Assembly: GCF_021272185.1 (NCBI RefSeq) | Contig: NZ_JAJSEC010000011.1 | Location: forward strand, 1 to 64,000 | DNA from: Roseivivax sp. GX 12232 | GTDB lineage: Bacteria; Pseudomonadota; Alphaproteobacteria; Rhodobacterales; Rhodobacteraceae | Direction: 5' to 3' | DNA length: 64,000 bases | Part shown: in pieces, positions 53,587 through 60,898 of the stretch | How the letters are laid out: the number at the start of each line of letters is the position of its first letter | Numbering within the stretch: the stretch's first letter is position 1 | The notes under the pieces: generated by a model | Databases searched by the model: none | The model's input: the letters and a program-made list of their open reading frames with translations, nothing else | What the model was told of the DNA's origin: nothing | Program-made: the position numbers and the translations under genes

Positions 53587-56319
53587 ATGACCTTCCCACG
53601 CGCCATGCCTCTGTCGGCGGCGGCCCTCTGGGCCGTCGCGGGGCTTGCCCCCGGCGCCCAGGCCGCGCCGATCGACGTCACATTCGCGCCGCCGGAGATC
53701 GAGGCCCGCGCGGTCTGCGCCCCGCGCCCGCCGGGCCATGTGCTGACCGAGCGCTGGGCCGACTGGCAGGGCCAGGGCTTCGACGGGCGCCCCGTGGCGC
53801 TCGTCCGGCGCGACCTGCGGCTCCTGCGCCAGCGCGACGCCGAGGGCTGGTTCGAGACCATCAGCGCCGCGCAGGACCTCCTGCGCGCCGAGGTCGAGAG
53901 CTACGGCCCGACCGACCAGATGCTCGACCGGCTGGACCTGCTCATGGCCGCCGACCGGATGGAGGCGGCACGCGAGGAGGGCCTTTTCGAGGCGCTTCTG
54001 GAGGCCGCGGAGACCGGGCCGATCAAGGCCAAGATCATGGCCGCCGAGCTTCTGCTCGCGGGCGAGGGGCTCGAGGCCGACCGCCCGCGCGCCATCGCGC
54101 TGTTCCGGGAAGCAGCCTACGGCGGGCACCCCACCGCGCTTCTGCAGATGGCGCGGCTCGCCAGCGAGGGCGCCGAGATCGGCGATTGGAACATCGACCC
54201 CGAGGTTGCCGTGACCATGGCCTTCGGCGCCCGCATCGGCGAGGTCGACGCGCTGGTCTGCGACCGGATCAACCAGATCGCCGGGGAATACCGCGACGGC
54301 GAGGTCGTCACCCGCAACCCCGCGCTGGCCGAGGAATGGTATCGCCTCTCCGCCAGCATCGGCGGGGCCAACGCCGCCTGGGACGTGGCGCAATACCACC
54401 TCGACGCGCAGGAGATCGACAAGGACAACGCGGTCCTGCTCGACCACCTCGAACAGGCCTCGGACTTCGGGCTGACCTTCGCCATGGCGGAATACGCCCA
54501 GATCCTGAACCGCGGCGCGCTGACCGACCGGGACAGCGCCCGCGCGCGAGACATCTACGAACGCGCGGCGGGCTACGGCGACCGCACCGCGCTGACCCGG
54601 CTGGCCGGCATGGCGCGGGCCGAGAACGACGGCTCCGAGGCGGACCTGACCCGCGTCATCACCCGGCTCACCGCGCTCACCGAGCTGACCGACCCGCCGG
54701 CCTGGGCCTTCGTCCAGCGCGGCGACGCCTATCTCGCGCGCGACGGCCGCTGGGGCGGGGCCGAGGCGGCGCTCGCCGACTTCCGCCGCGCCGCCGAAAT
54801 CGACGGCTCCGACCATGCCGCCGAGCTGCGTCTGGCGCGTCTGAACCTGCGCGCGATCGAGGACCGGCAGGATTTCCTGGATGTGACCTCGGCGCTGCGC
54901 AACGTCGTGCGCGCCAATGGCCGCACCGGCCCGATGGAGGACCTGCAGACCGCCCATATGTGCCGCGGCCCTGCCGCGCCGCAGCCGCAGGAGGCCGCCT
55001 ATTGGGCCGGGATGGAGCAGTTCTCGGGCGACGAGACGGTGGAGCTCTCCGCCGAGGCGCTGGCCCGGGTCGACCGCGAGACCGCGCCGCTCGTCTATGC
55101 CAAGCTGCAGAGCCAGGCGCTGAACGCCCGCGCGCGCTCGCTCGCGCATTTCGACGCGGTGACCCAGGAGGACCGCGGCCTCGCGCCGCTGCGCGGGCTG
55201 GCCCGGGCGCAGGGCGCGCAGGTGCATGTCGCCCGCGCCCAGGTCGCCGAGACCCGGGGCGAGATGCAGGCCGCCCGCGAGCACCTGCGCGCCGCCATCG
55301 CGGCGGGCGAGGGCGGCGCCCGGATGCGGCTCATCGAGCATCTGCGCGACGCCGATCCCTCCGAGGAGACCCGCGCCCGGATGCTGGAGCTGGCCCGCGC
55401 GCTGGCCGCGGAAGGGCAGGGCCAGGCCATCGAGATCCTGATCGCGGAAGACCCCGCGCTCGATGCCGCGGGCGCCTGGGCCAAATACCGCGAGGCCATC
55501 GCGCGGAACGGCGATTTCGCCGGGCTGATCTTCGCGCTGCCCTATCTCGCCGAGGAGGGCGCGCCGCTGGGCCCGCAGCTTGGCCGCATTCGCAGCCTGG
55601 CCGATTGCAGCGCCGAGGGCGCGCTGCGCTTCGCCGAGGCGCTGCAGGCGCTGGACGAGACCGAGCGCGCGCAGCACTGGCTCGAGATCGCACGCAGCCA
55701 GGCGCAGGGCTCGGGCTGGCGGCTGGTCTCCCTCGCCGATGCGATCCTCGAGGAAGGCTTCTACGAGACGCCCATGCCGCGCGCCGAAGAGCTTTACCGC
55801 GCGGCCATCGAGCTGGGCTACCCGCAGGGCATGCGGCGGCTCCTGTCGCTGCGCCAGGAAGGCCGGATCGAGATGCCCGCGCCCGAGGCGACCGACCTCT
55901 GGGTCGACTTCCTGAGGGATGCGCCGATCGACGAGGTCGCCTCGGGGCTGAACCTGCTCGATTATTCCGACGCCGAGGTCGCCCGCGCGGTCCGGGACCG
56001 GGTGGACACCCGCGCCCTCTACGAGACCGCCGCCGAGAAGGGGAACCCGCTGGCGCAGCTTGAACTCGCCCGGATCCTGCGCGACGAGGCCCGCGGCCCC
56101 GAGGAGATGGCGCGCTACGGCAGCCTTCTGCGCGCCGCGGCCGGGCAGGGCAACGCCGAGGCGATGTTCCTGCTGTCCCAGGCCTATGCCTACGGCATCG
56201 GCGTCGACCGCTCGCAAAGCCGCTCGGACGACTGGTTGTTCCGGGCCGCCGAGGCCGGCCACGCGCCGGCGCAATCCACCGCACGCATGATCGACAACGC
56301 AAGGACCGAACCGCAATGA
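53587..56319 (+). CDS. Giant AlgK-like Sel1/TPR repeat protein
   Basis: 910-aa periplasmic solenoid: signal peptide (about 1-26), then Sel1-like repeats throughout, such as MAAELLLAGEGLEADRPRA, LFREAAYGGHPTALLQMARL, and LLRAAAGQGNAEAMFLLSQAYAYG near the C-terminus. Pseudomonas AlgK, the lipoprotein that positions the AlgE porin and the periplasmic complex, has the same repeats but is about half this length. No lipobox cysteine is present here, so it is probably soluble or bound through partners. Position before the lyase gene fits a complex scaffold. Overlaps the AlgL-like gene by 4 bp. Confidence 0.78.
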   Translation: MTFPRAMPLSAAALWAVAGLAPGAQAAPIDVTFAPPEIEARAVCAPRPPGHVLTERWADWQGQGFDGRPVALVRRDLRLLRQRDAEGWFETISAAQDLLRAEVESYGPTDQMLDRLDLLMAADRMEAAREEGLFEALLEAAETGPIKAKIMAAELLLAGEGLEADRPRAIALFREAAYGGHPTALLQMARLASEGAEIGDWNIDPEVAVTMAFGARIGEVDALVCDRINQIAGEYRDGEVVTRNPALAEEWYRLSASIGGANAAWDVAQYHLDAQEIDKDNAVLLDHLEQASDFGLTFAMAEYAQILNRGALTDRDSARARDIYERAAGYGDRTALTRLAGMARAENDGSEADLTRVITRLTALTELTDPPAWAFVQRGDAYLARDGRWGGAEAALADFRRAAEIDGSDHAAELRLARLNLRAIEDRQDFLDVTSALRNVVRANGRTGPMEDLQTAHMCRGPAAPQPQEAAYWAGMEQFSGDETVELSAEALARVDRETAPLVYAKLQSQALNARARSLAHFDAVTQEDRGLAPLRGLARAQGAQVHVARAQVAETRGEMQAAREHLRAAIAAGEGGARMRLIEHLRDADPSEETRARMLELARALAAEGQGQAIEILIAEDPALDAAGAWAKYREAIARNGDFAGLIFALPYLAEEGAPLGPQLGRIRSLADCSAEGALRFAEALQALDETERAQHWLEIARSQAQGSGWRLVSLADAILEEGFYETPMPRAEELYRAAIELGYPQGMRRLLSLRQEGRIEMPAPEATDLWVDFLRDAPIDEVASGLNLLDYSDAEVARAVRDRVDTRALYETAAEKGNPLAQLELARILRDEARGPEEMARYGSLLRAAAGQGNAEAMFLLSQAYAYGIGVDRSQSRSDDWLFRAAEAGHAPAQSTARMIDNARTEPQ

Positions 56320-57341
56320 GACAGACTGTCCTCACCGCAACCGCGCTGGCGCTTCTCGCGCCCGCCGTCCCGGCCCTCGCACAGGAAGACGCCGCCCCCG
56401 GCGACTGCTTCGAGGTGCCCGACCCCGTGGTCTCGCTGTCCTACGGCAGCCGCTACACCGAAAAGAGCGAGGACCGCTCGGACATCGACAAGGAATCCGA
56501 TGCCGCCGTCGACGAAGCCCTGGGCCCGATCGACGACTTCGTGCAGGCCCTGGCCCAGAGCGCGAACAAGGCGCTGCAGGGCAAGGAGGCCGAGCGCCGC
56601 GCCGGCTGCATCTTCGCCGCGCTCGACAGCTGGGCCGAGGCCGGGGCGATGAGCGAGCTGGAGACCATGAACGCGCGGATCTCCTCGCCCTCGCGCTGGG
56701 GCGGCATGGCCATGGCCTACCTGCAGGCCAAGGAGGTCGCCTCGGTCGATCCTGAACGCCAGGCCCGGATCGAGGACTGGCTGGGCGAGCTGGCCCGCGC
56801 CTCGATGCAGTATTTCGACGCCGAGGCCCCGCCGATGGCGAGCCAGAACAACCTGCGCGCCTGGGCCGGTTACGCTGTGGCCGCGGTGGGCGAGGCGACC
56901 GACGACGACATGCTGCGCGCCTGGGCCGCCTATTCCATCGCCGAGGTCGCTTGCCAGGCCGATGACGCCGGTGCCCTGCCGCACGAGATGAGCCGCGGTC
57001 CCCGGGCGATGAAATACCAGCTGCATGCCACCGGTGCGCTGGTGGTCGGCGCGGCGCTTCTCGACGACGACGGCTTCGCGCCCTTCGAGATGTGCGACGG
57101 CGCGCTGCACCGGATCGCGGGCTTCACGCCCGCCGCCTTCGAGGACAATTCGCTGGTCGAGGAGCGCGCGGGCGAGGCGCAGCTGATGTTCTCGGGCGAG
57201 GACGATCTGCAGAGCTTCGAGCTGGCCTGGGCGGAGGCCTATCTCTCTCTCTTCGACGCCCCCGAGATCGCGGCATTCGTCGAGGACTACCGCCCGCTCG
57301 GCAACTCCAAGCTCGGCGGCAGCCAGTCCGCGCTCTGGTAG
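56316..57341 (+). CDS. algL: AlgL-like (PL5) alginate lyase family protein, catalytic His replaced
   Basis: 341-aa exported alpha-toroid protein: signal peptide ending ALAQ, then helices matching PL5 lyases. The region SQNNLRAWAGYAVAA corresponds to the AlgL NNHRYWAAWSVAA segment, and LPHEMSRGPRAMKYQLHA to LPNELKRxxRALxYHNYA. The catalytic Arg227 and Tyr234 (R-x6-Y) are kept, but the catalytic His following NN is Leu180 (NNL). AlgL clears misdirected polymer from the periplasm and is part of the complex. With His lost, this copy may be structural. Overlaps the preceding stop. Confidence 0.8.
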   Translation: MRQTVLTATALALLAPAVPALAQEDAAPGDCFEVPDPVVSLSYGSRYTEKSEDRSDIDKESDAAVDEALGPIDDFVQALAQSANKALQGKEAERRAGCIFAALDSWAEAGAMSELETMNARISSPSRWGGMAMAYLQAKEVASVDPERQARIEDWLGELARASMQYFDAEAPPMASQNNLRAWAGYAVAAVGEATDDDMLRAWAAYSIAEVACQADDAGALPHEMSRGPRAMKYQLHATGALVVGAALLDDDGFAPFEMCDGALHRIAGFTPAAFEDNSLVEERAGEAQLMFSGEDDLQSFELAWAEAYLSLFDAPEIAAFVEDYRPLGNSKLGGSQSALW

Positions 57342-57348
57342 GTTTTTA

Positions 57349-57397
57349 GGGCCTTCGGGCCCCTTCTCCCGGGGCCGCCTGTTCGTGGCGGCCCCGG
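57349..57397 (+). terminator. Double hairpin after the AlgL-like gene
   Basis: GGGCC-TTCG-GGCCC (57349-57362) is followed at once by an 11-bp perfect stem CCGGGGCCGCC/GGCGGCCCCGG with a 7-nt loop (57369-57397). Only CTTCT lies between them as a weak U-tract, so termination may be partial, leaving some read-through to the lyase-like gene. Confidence 0.45.
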
Positions 57398-57718
57398 TCG
57401 GCGGGCGGATGCATCCTGTCCCGCCGCATCGCGACAGCGTTTGATCTGCGGCACGCCGTGCCCCGCGCCGGCTGCCCTGGGCACTGTGACTTGAGCACTC
57501 TGCCCCGTGCACTGTGACCTGGGCATCCCGCCTCGCGCACCGTGACCCGAGCGCTGTCGGCCCCTCGCGATGACCCCGACATCACACCCGCGCCGCGCAG
57601 CCGTGGCACGGCCCCGTGCCGTCTGGCTTCGGTCCGCGCGGCCCCTTCATGGCGAGCTGGCGTCTGCGCCGGTCTCGCCGCCCAAACTTCATGTCCACGC
57701 TTCCGAAAGGAGGTCCCC
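57398..57718 (+). other. Leader of the second lyase-like gene, with 28-bp repeat units
   Basis: No gene. Three imperfect 28-bp direct units start at 57481, 57509 and 57537, each beginning GCAC(T/C)GTGAC(C/T) and containing a G(A/G)GC word. The gap ends with AAAGGAGGT, an almost perfect ribosome-binding site, 4 nt before the next ATG. Confidence 0.5.
57481..57564 (+). repeat. Three 28-bp iteron-like direct repeats
   Basis: Units GCACTGTGACTTGAGCAC..., GCACTGTGACCTGGGCAT... and GCACCGTGACCCGAGCGC... at a period of exactly 28 bp, upstream of the lyase-like gene. They look like repeated protein-binding sites. Confidence 0.6.
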
Positions 57719-58507
57719 ATGCGCCCCAAGGCCGCCCCGCGCCTTGCGCTTTCGCTCTGCCTGTTCCTCGCAGCCCCCCTGGCCGAGGCCGCCCCGGCCG
57801 GCTTCGTGCCTCATGCCCACAACGGCCGCGACCCGGAGATGCGGGGCGGGGAAGTGCATGTCTCGCTGCCCGCCGCCGACTGTTCCGAGACCGAATACAT
57901 CAACCGCGAGGTCAGCGACTGCTACAACGGCAACAGCCGCGCGATGCTGAAATCGACCCGGCTGATCGCCCCGGGCGAGGCCGCGCGCTACCGCTTCGAG
58001 GTGCTGGTCGAGGAGCCCCTGCGCTACGGCGGCGGCCCGAACCGCCGCAGCCTCCTGACCATCGCCGACTGGCGCCGCGACCGGACCAGCCAGAACAAGC
58101 TCTACGCCCTGCATCTCGACGCCCGCCGCGGGCTGCGCTTCGGCGACACGCCCTGCCTCTCGCCCGCGGATTTCGGCGACTGGGCGCAGATCGAGGTGCT
58201 GATCCGCTATGACGCCGAGCGCGGCCTGCTGCGAGTGCGCTGCGACGGCCGCCAGGTGATCGCCCGCCAGGGCATCGACACGCTGGTGCCCGCGGATTGC
58301 GCGGCGCCCTATACCTACCAGTGCCGCCCCGAGCTGCAGGAGCCCGACCACCCGGTCGAGATGCGCCTCGGCCTCCTGCACCAGGGCTACGGCCCGCTCG
58401 ACCGCAAGCGCGGCCTCTCGCCCCGCGGACGGGTCCTGCGCGCACCGGTCGGGCTGCGCCTGCGGGAGCTGTCCGTCGAGCGGGTGCGCCTGGCGCCGGG
58501 GGTGTGA
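57719..58507 (+). CDS. Putative periplasmic polysaccharide lyase (heparin-lyase-I-like jelly roll)
   Basis: 262-aa exported protein with a signal peptide ending LAEAAPA and a concanavalin-like jelly-roll pattern: RYRFEVLVEEPLRYGGGPN, KLYALHLDARRGLRF, FGDWAQIEVLIRYDAERGLLRVRCDGRQV and EMRLGLLHQGYGPLDRKRG. This is the layout of the Polysacc_lyase (heparin lyase I-like, PF14099) family and related glucuronan/alginate-active folds; six cysteines could form disulfides. It follows the alginate-type operon and could supply the degradative activity the AlgL-like protein may have lost. Substrate is inferred from context only. Confidence 0.65.
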   Translation: MRPKAAPRLALSLCLFLAAPLAEAAPAGFVPHAHNGRDPEMRGGEVHVSLPAADCSETEYINREVSDCYNGNSRAMLKSTRLIAPGEAARYRFEVLVEEPLRYGGGPNRRSLLTIADWRRDRTSQNKLYALHLDARRGLRFGDTPCLSPADFGDWAQIEVLIRYDAERGLLRVRCDGRQVIARQGIDTLVPADCAAPYTYQCRPELQEPDHPVEMRLGLLHQGYGPLDRKRGLSPRGRVLRAPVGLRLRELSVERVRLAPGV

Positions 58508-58516
58508 TTGGTCTTT

Positions 58517-58612
58517 GGTCCGGGCCGCCTTCGGCGCCCCGGACCGGGGGAGGGGGCGCTGCCCCCTCTGCGGGCCTTTGGCCCGCATTCACCCCCGGAG
58601 TATTTTGGGCCC
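58517..58612 (+). repeat. Family 2 repeat, copy 2
   Basis: Begins 10 bp after the lyase-like stop. Same three-hairpin order as copy 1; the middle hairpin is enlarged (GGGGGCGCTGCCCCC) and the tail reads ACCCCCGGAGTATTTTGG. The hairpins may terminate transcription of the gene. Confidence 0.85.
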
Positions 58613-58684
58613 GGTCAGGCGCAAGAGGGGGGTGGTTTGGGGTGGTTGGTGGTTTTTCCGGGGGAGAGGTGTGGCGTTTTTTGT

Positions 58685-58783
58685 GGGTCCGGGCCGCCTT
58701 TGGCGTCCCGGACCGGGGGGCGCTGCCCCCTCAGCGGGCCTGCGGCCCGCATTCACCCCCGAGGTATTTGGACCAAGCTGAAG
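58685..58783 (+). repeat. Family 2 repeat, copy 3
   Basis: 168 bp after copy 2, same orientation; tail ACCCCCGAGGTATTTGG with CCAAGCTGAAG as in copy 1. It sits 40 bp from the end of the convergent reductase gene. Sequence between copies 2 and 3 (58613-58684) has no feature. Confidence 0.85.
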
Positions 58784-58823
58784 CATGTGGGGTGAGGCGC
58801 CCGGCTGAGGCGGCGCGCTTCGG

Positions 58824-59759
58824 TCAGTAGCCGGCGCTGCGGTCGACCTGGTGCAGGAGGGGGGCGCCGCTCTGGTGGCGGCGGATGTTCTCGGCCACGA
58901 CGCGGGCGGCGGACGGGGGGCGCGTCTCCGAGGCGATATGCGGGGTCACGGTGACCTTGGGGTGCGCCCAATAGGGGTCGTCCCGGGGCAGCGGTTCCTC
59001 GCGGAAGACGTCGAGCGTGGCATGGCCGACCTGGCCCGTGTCGAGCGCGGCGAGGAGGGCGGCGTCCTCGATCAGCGGGCCGCGGCCGGGGTTGATCACC
59101 GCGGCGCCGGGGGCGAGGCGGGCGAGCGCCTGGGCATCGAGGATGTCGCGGGTCTCGGGCGTGTCGGGCAGGAGCAGGACCAGGATCTCGGCGCCCTCGA
59201 GCGCCGCGGCGAGCCCCTCGGGGCCGCTGTGGCAGGTCATGCCGGGGATCTCCTTGGGGCTGCGCGCCCAGCCGGCGAGGTCGAACTTCAGGGCGGAGAG
59301 CATCTCGGCGCAGGCGGTGCCGAGCGCGCCGAGGCCCAGGATCGTCACCTTCCGGTCGGTGGCGAGCGGCGGCACCTCGGGCGCCCAGCGGTGCTCGGGA
59401 TTGACGATATGGGCATCCATCCCGAGGTGGTGGCGCAGCACATGGCCGGTCACCCATTCGACCATGCCCTGGGTCAGCCCCTCGGCGTCGACCATGCGGG
59501 TCAGCGGCACCGTCAGCGTCGGGTTGCCGGTCACCGCCTCGACGCCGGCCCAAAGGTTCAGCACCGCCTTCAGCCGGGTGTAGGGCGTGAAGTCCTGCAC
59601 CGTGCTGTTCGGCGCATAGACCATGTAGTCGACCTCTTCGGGGGGCAGCTCGGTCGCGAGATGGTAGTCCAGCCCTGCGTCGGTCAGGGCCTTGTGGAGC
59701 GGGCGGGCGTAGTCCTCCCACCGGTCGGGACCGGCGGCAAACAGGATATTCAGGGTCAT
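58824..59759 (-). CDS. ghrA: Glyoxylate/hydroxypyruvate reductase A-type 2-hydroxyacid dehydrogenase
   Basis: 311-aa NAD(P)-dependent D-2-hydroxyacid dehydrogenase of the GhrA type. VTILGLGALGTACAEML (about 138-154) is the Rossmann loop; NPGRGPLIEDAALL, LDVFREEPLPRDDPYW and the catalytic His in VTPHIASETRP complete the family signature. It would reduce glyoxylate or hydroxypyruvate. Its ATG overlaps the rodA stop by one base, an odd partnership for a cell-wall operon but consistent with read-through. Confidence 0.9.
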   Translation of the reverse strand: MTLNILFAAGPDRWEDYARPLHKALTDAGLDYHLATELPPEEVDYMVYAPNSTVQDFTPYTRLKAVLNLWAGVEAVTGNPTLTVPLTRMVDAEGLTQGMVEWVTGHVLRHHLGMDAHIVNPEHRWAPEVPPLATDRKVTILGLGALGTACAEMLSALKFDLAGWARSPKEIPGMTCHSGPEGLAAALEGAEILVLLLPDTPETRDILDAQALARLAPGAAVINPGRGPLIEDAALLAALDTGQVGHATLDVFREEPLPRDDPYWAHPKVTVTPHIASETRPPSAARVVAENIRRHQSGAPLLHQVDRSAGY

Positions 59760-60898
59760 CAGCGGGGCCTGTGGATATGGGCGCTCTGGACGAGGCCGAA
59801 TGCGATCATCAGGACCAGCATGGCCGACCCGCCGTAGCTCACCAGCGGCAGCGGCACGCCGACCACGGGGGCGAGCCCCATGACCATCGACATGTTGACC
59901 GCGAAGAACAGGAAGAAGGTCAGGCCGATCCCGAGGATCAGGAGCGAGGAGAAGCGGTCCTTGTTCTTCAGCGCCGAGACGATGCAGAAGACCAGGATCA
60001 GCATGTAGAGCACCAGGAGCGAGAAGCCGCCCACGAAGCCGAACTCCTCGGCGAGGGTGTTGAAGATGAAGTCGGTGTGTTTCTCGGGCAGGAAGTTCAG
60101 CCGCGACTGGGTGCCCTGCATGAAGCCGCGCCCGGTCCAGCCGCCCGAGCCCATGGCGATCTTCGCCTGGGTGATGTGATAGCCGGCGCCGAGCGGATCG
60201 GTGGAAGGATCGAGGAAGGTGTCGATGCGGCGGAACTGGTAGTCCTTGAGAAGCTGCCAGTCGGTGCCGCGGCTCTGGAAAACCGCCGCCACCGTGCCGG
60301 CGCCCGCGGCGATCACCGCGCCGAAATAGGCCCAGTGCACGCCCGCGAGAAACATCAGGAGCCCGCCCGCGGTCAGAAGCAGGATCGCCGTGCCGAGGTC
60401 GGGCTGGGTCAGCACCAGGCCGGTGGGCAGCACGATCAGCAGGATCGGCAGGAGCACCCAGAAGGGCCGCGAGGTCTTTCGCAGGGGCAGCCAGTCGTAA
60501 TAGGCGGCGAGCGCCATGACGAGGGTGATCTTCATCAGCTCCGAGGGCTGGAGCTGCATGAACCCCAGGTCGATCCAGCGCTGCGCGCCCATGCCCACGG
60601 TGCCGATGAACTCCACCGCGACGAGCAAAGCCAGCGCGCCGAGATAGGCCAGGAAGGCCATGTTGCGCCAGAACCAGATCGGCACCAGCGCCACGGTGAA
60701 CATCGCCATGAGGCCCAGGACGTAGCGCTTCATCTGCGGCTCGGCCCAGGGCGTCAGCGAGCCCCCGGCGACCGAGTAGAGCATCAGGAAGCCGACGCAG
60801 GCCACCGCGGTGACCAGCACCACCACCGGCCAGTTGAAATAGAAGACCTTGCGCCAGCCCGCGGGCGTCGTCTTGACGGAATACTCGAGGTAACTCAT
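59759..60898 (-). CDS. rodA: Rod shape-determining protein RodA
   Basis: 379-aa SEDS-family peptidoglycan glycosyltransferase of the elongasome with about ten membrane helices. Signatures: GAQRWIDLGFMQLQPSELMK (about 106-125), the catalytic Asp region LTQPDLGTAILL, and the terminal VVGVPLPLVSYGGSAMLVLM. It works with PBP2 encoded just upstream (4-bp overlap). The ATG at 60898 was chosen because it gives the family N-terminus. Confidence 0.95.
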   Translation of the reverse strand: MSYLEYSVKTTPAGWRKVFYFNWPVVVLVTAVACVGFLMLYSVAGGSLTPWAEPQMKRYVLGLMAMFTVALVPIWFWRNMAFLAYLGALALLVAVEFIGTVGMGAQRWIDLGFMQLQPSELMKITLVMALAAYYDWLPLRKTSRPFWVLLPILLIVLPTGLVLTQPDLGTAILLLTAGGLLMFLAGVHWAYFGAVIAAGAGTVAAVFQSRGTDWQLLKDYQFRRIDTFLDPSTDPLGAGYHITQAKIAMGSGGWTGRGFMQGTQSRLNFLPEKHTDFIFNTLAEEFGFVGGFSLLVLYMLILVFCIVSALKNKDRFSSLLILGIGLTFFLFFAVNMSMVMGLAPVVGVPLPLVSYGGSAMLVLMIAFGLVQSAHIHRPR

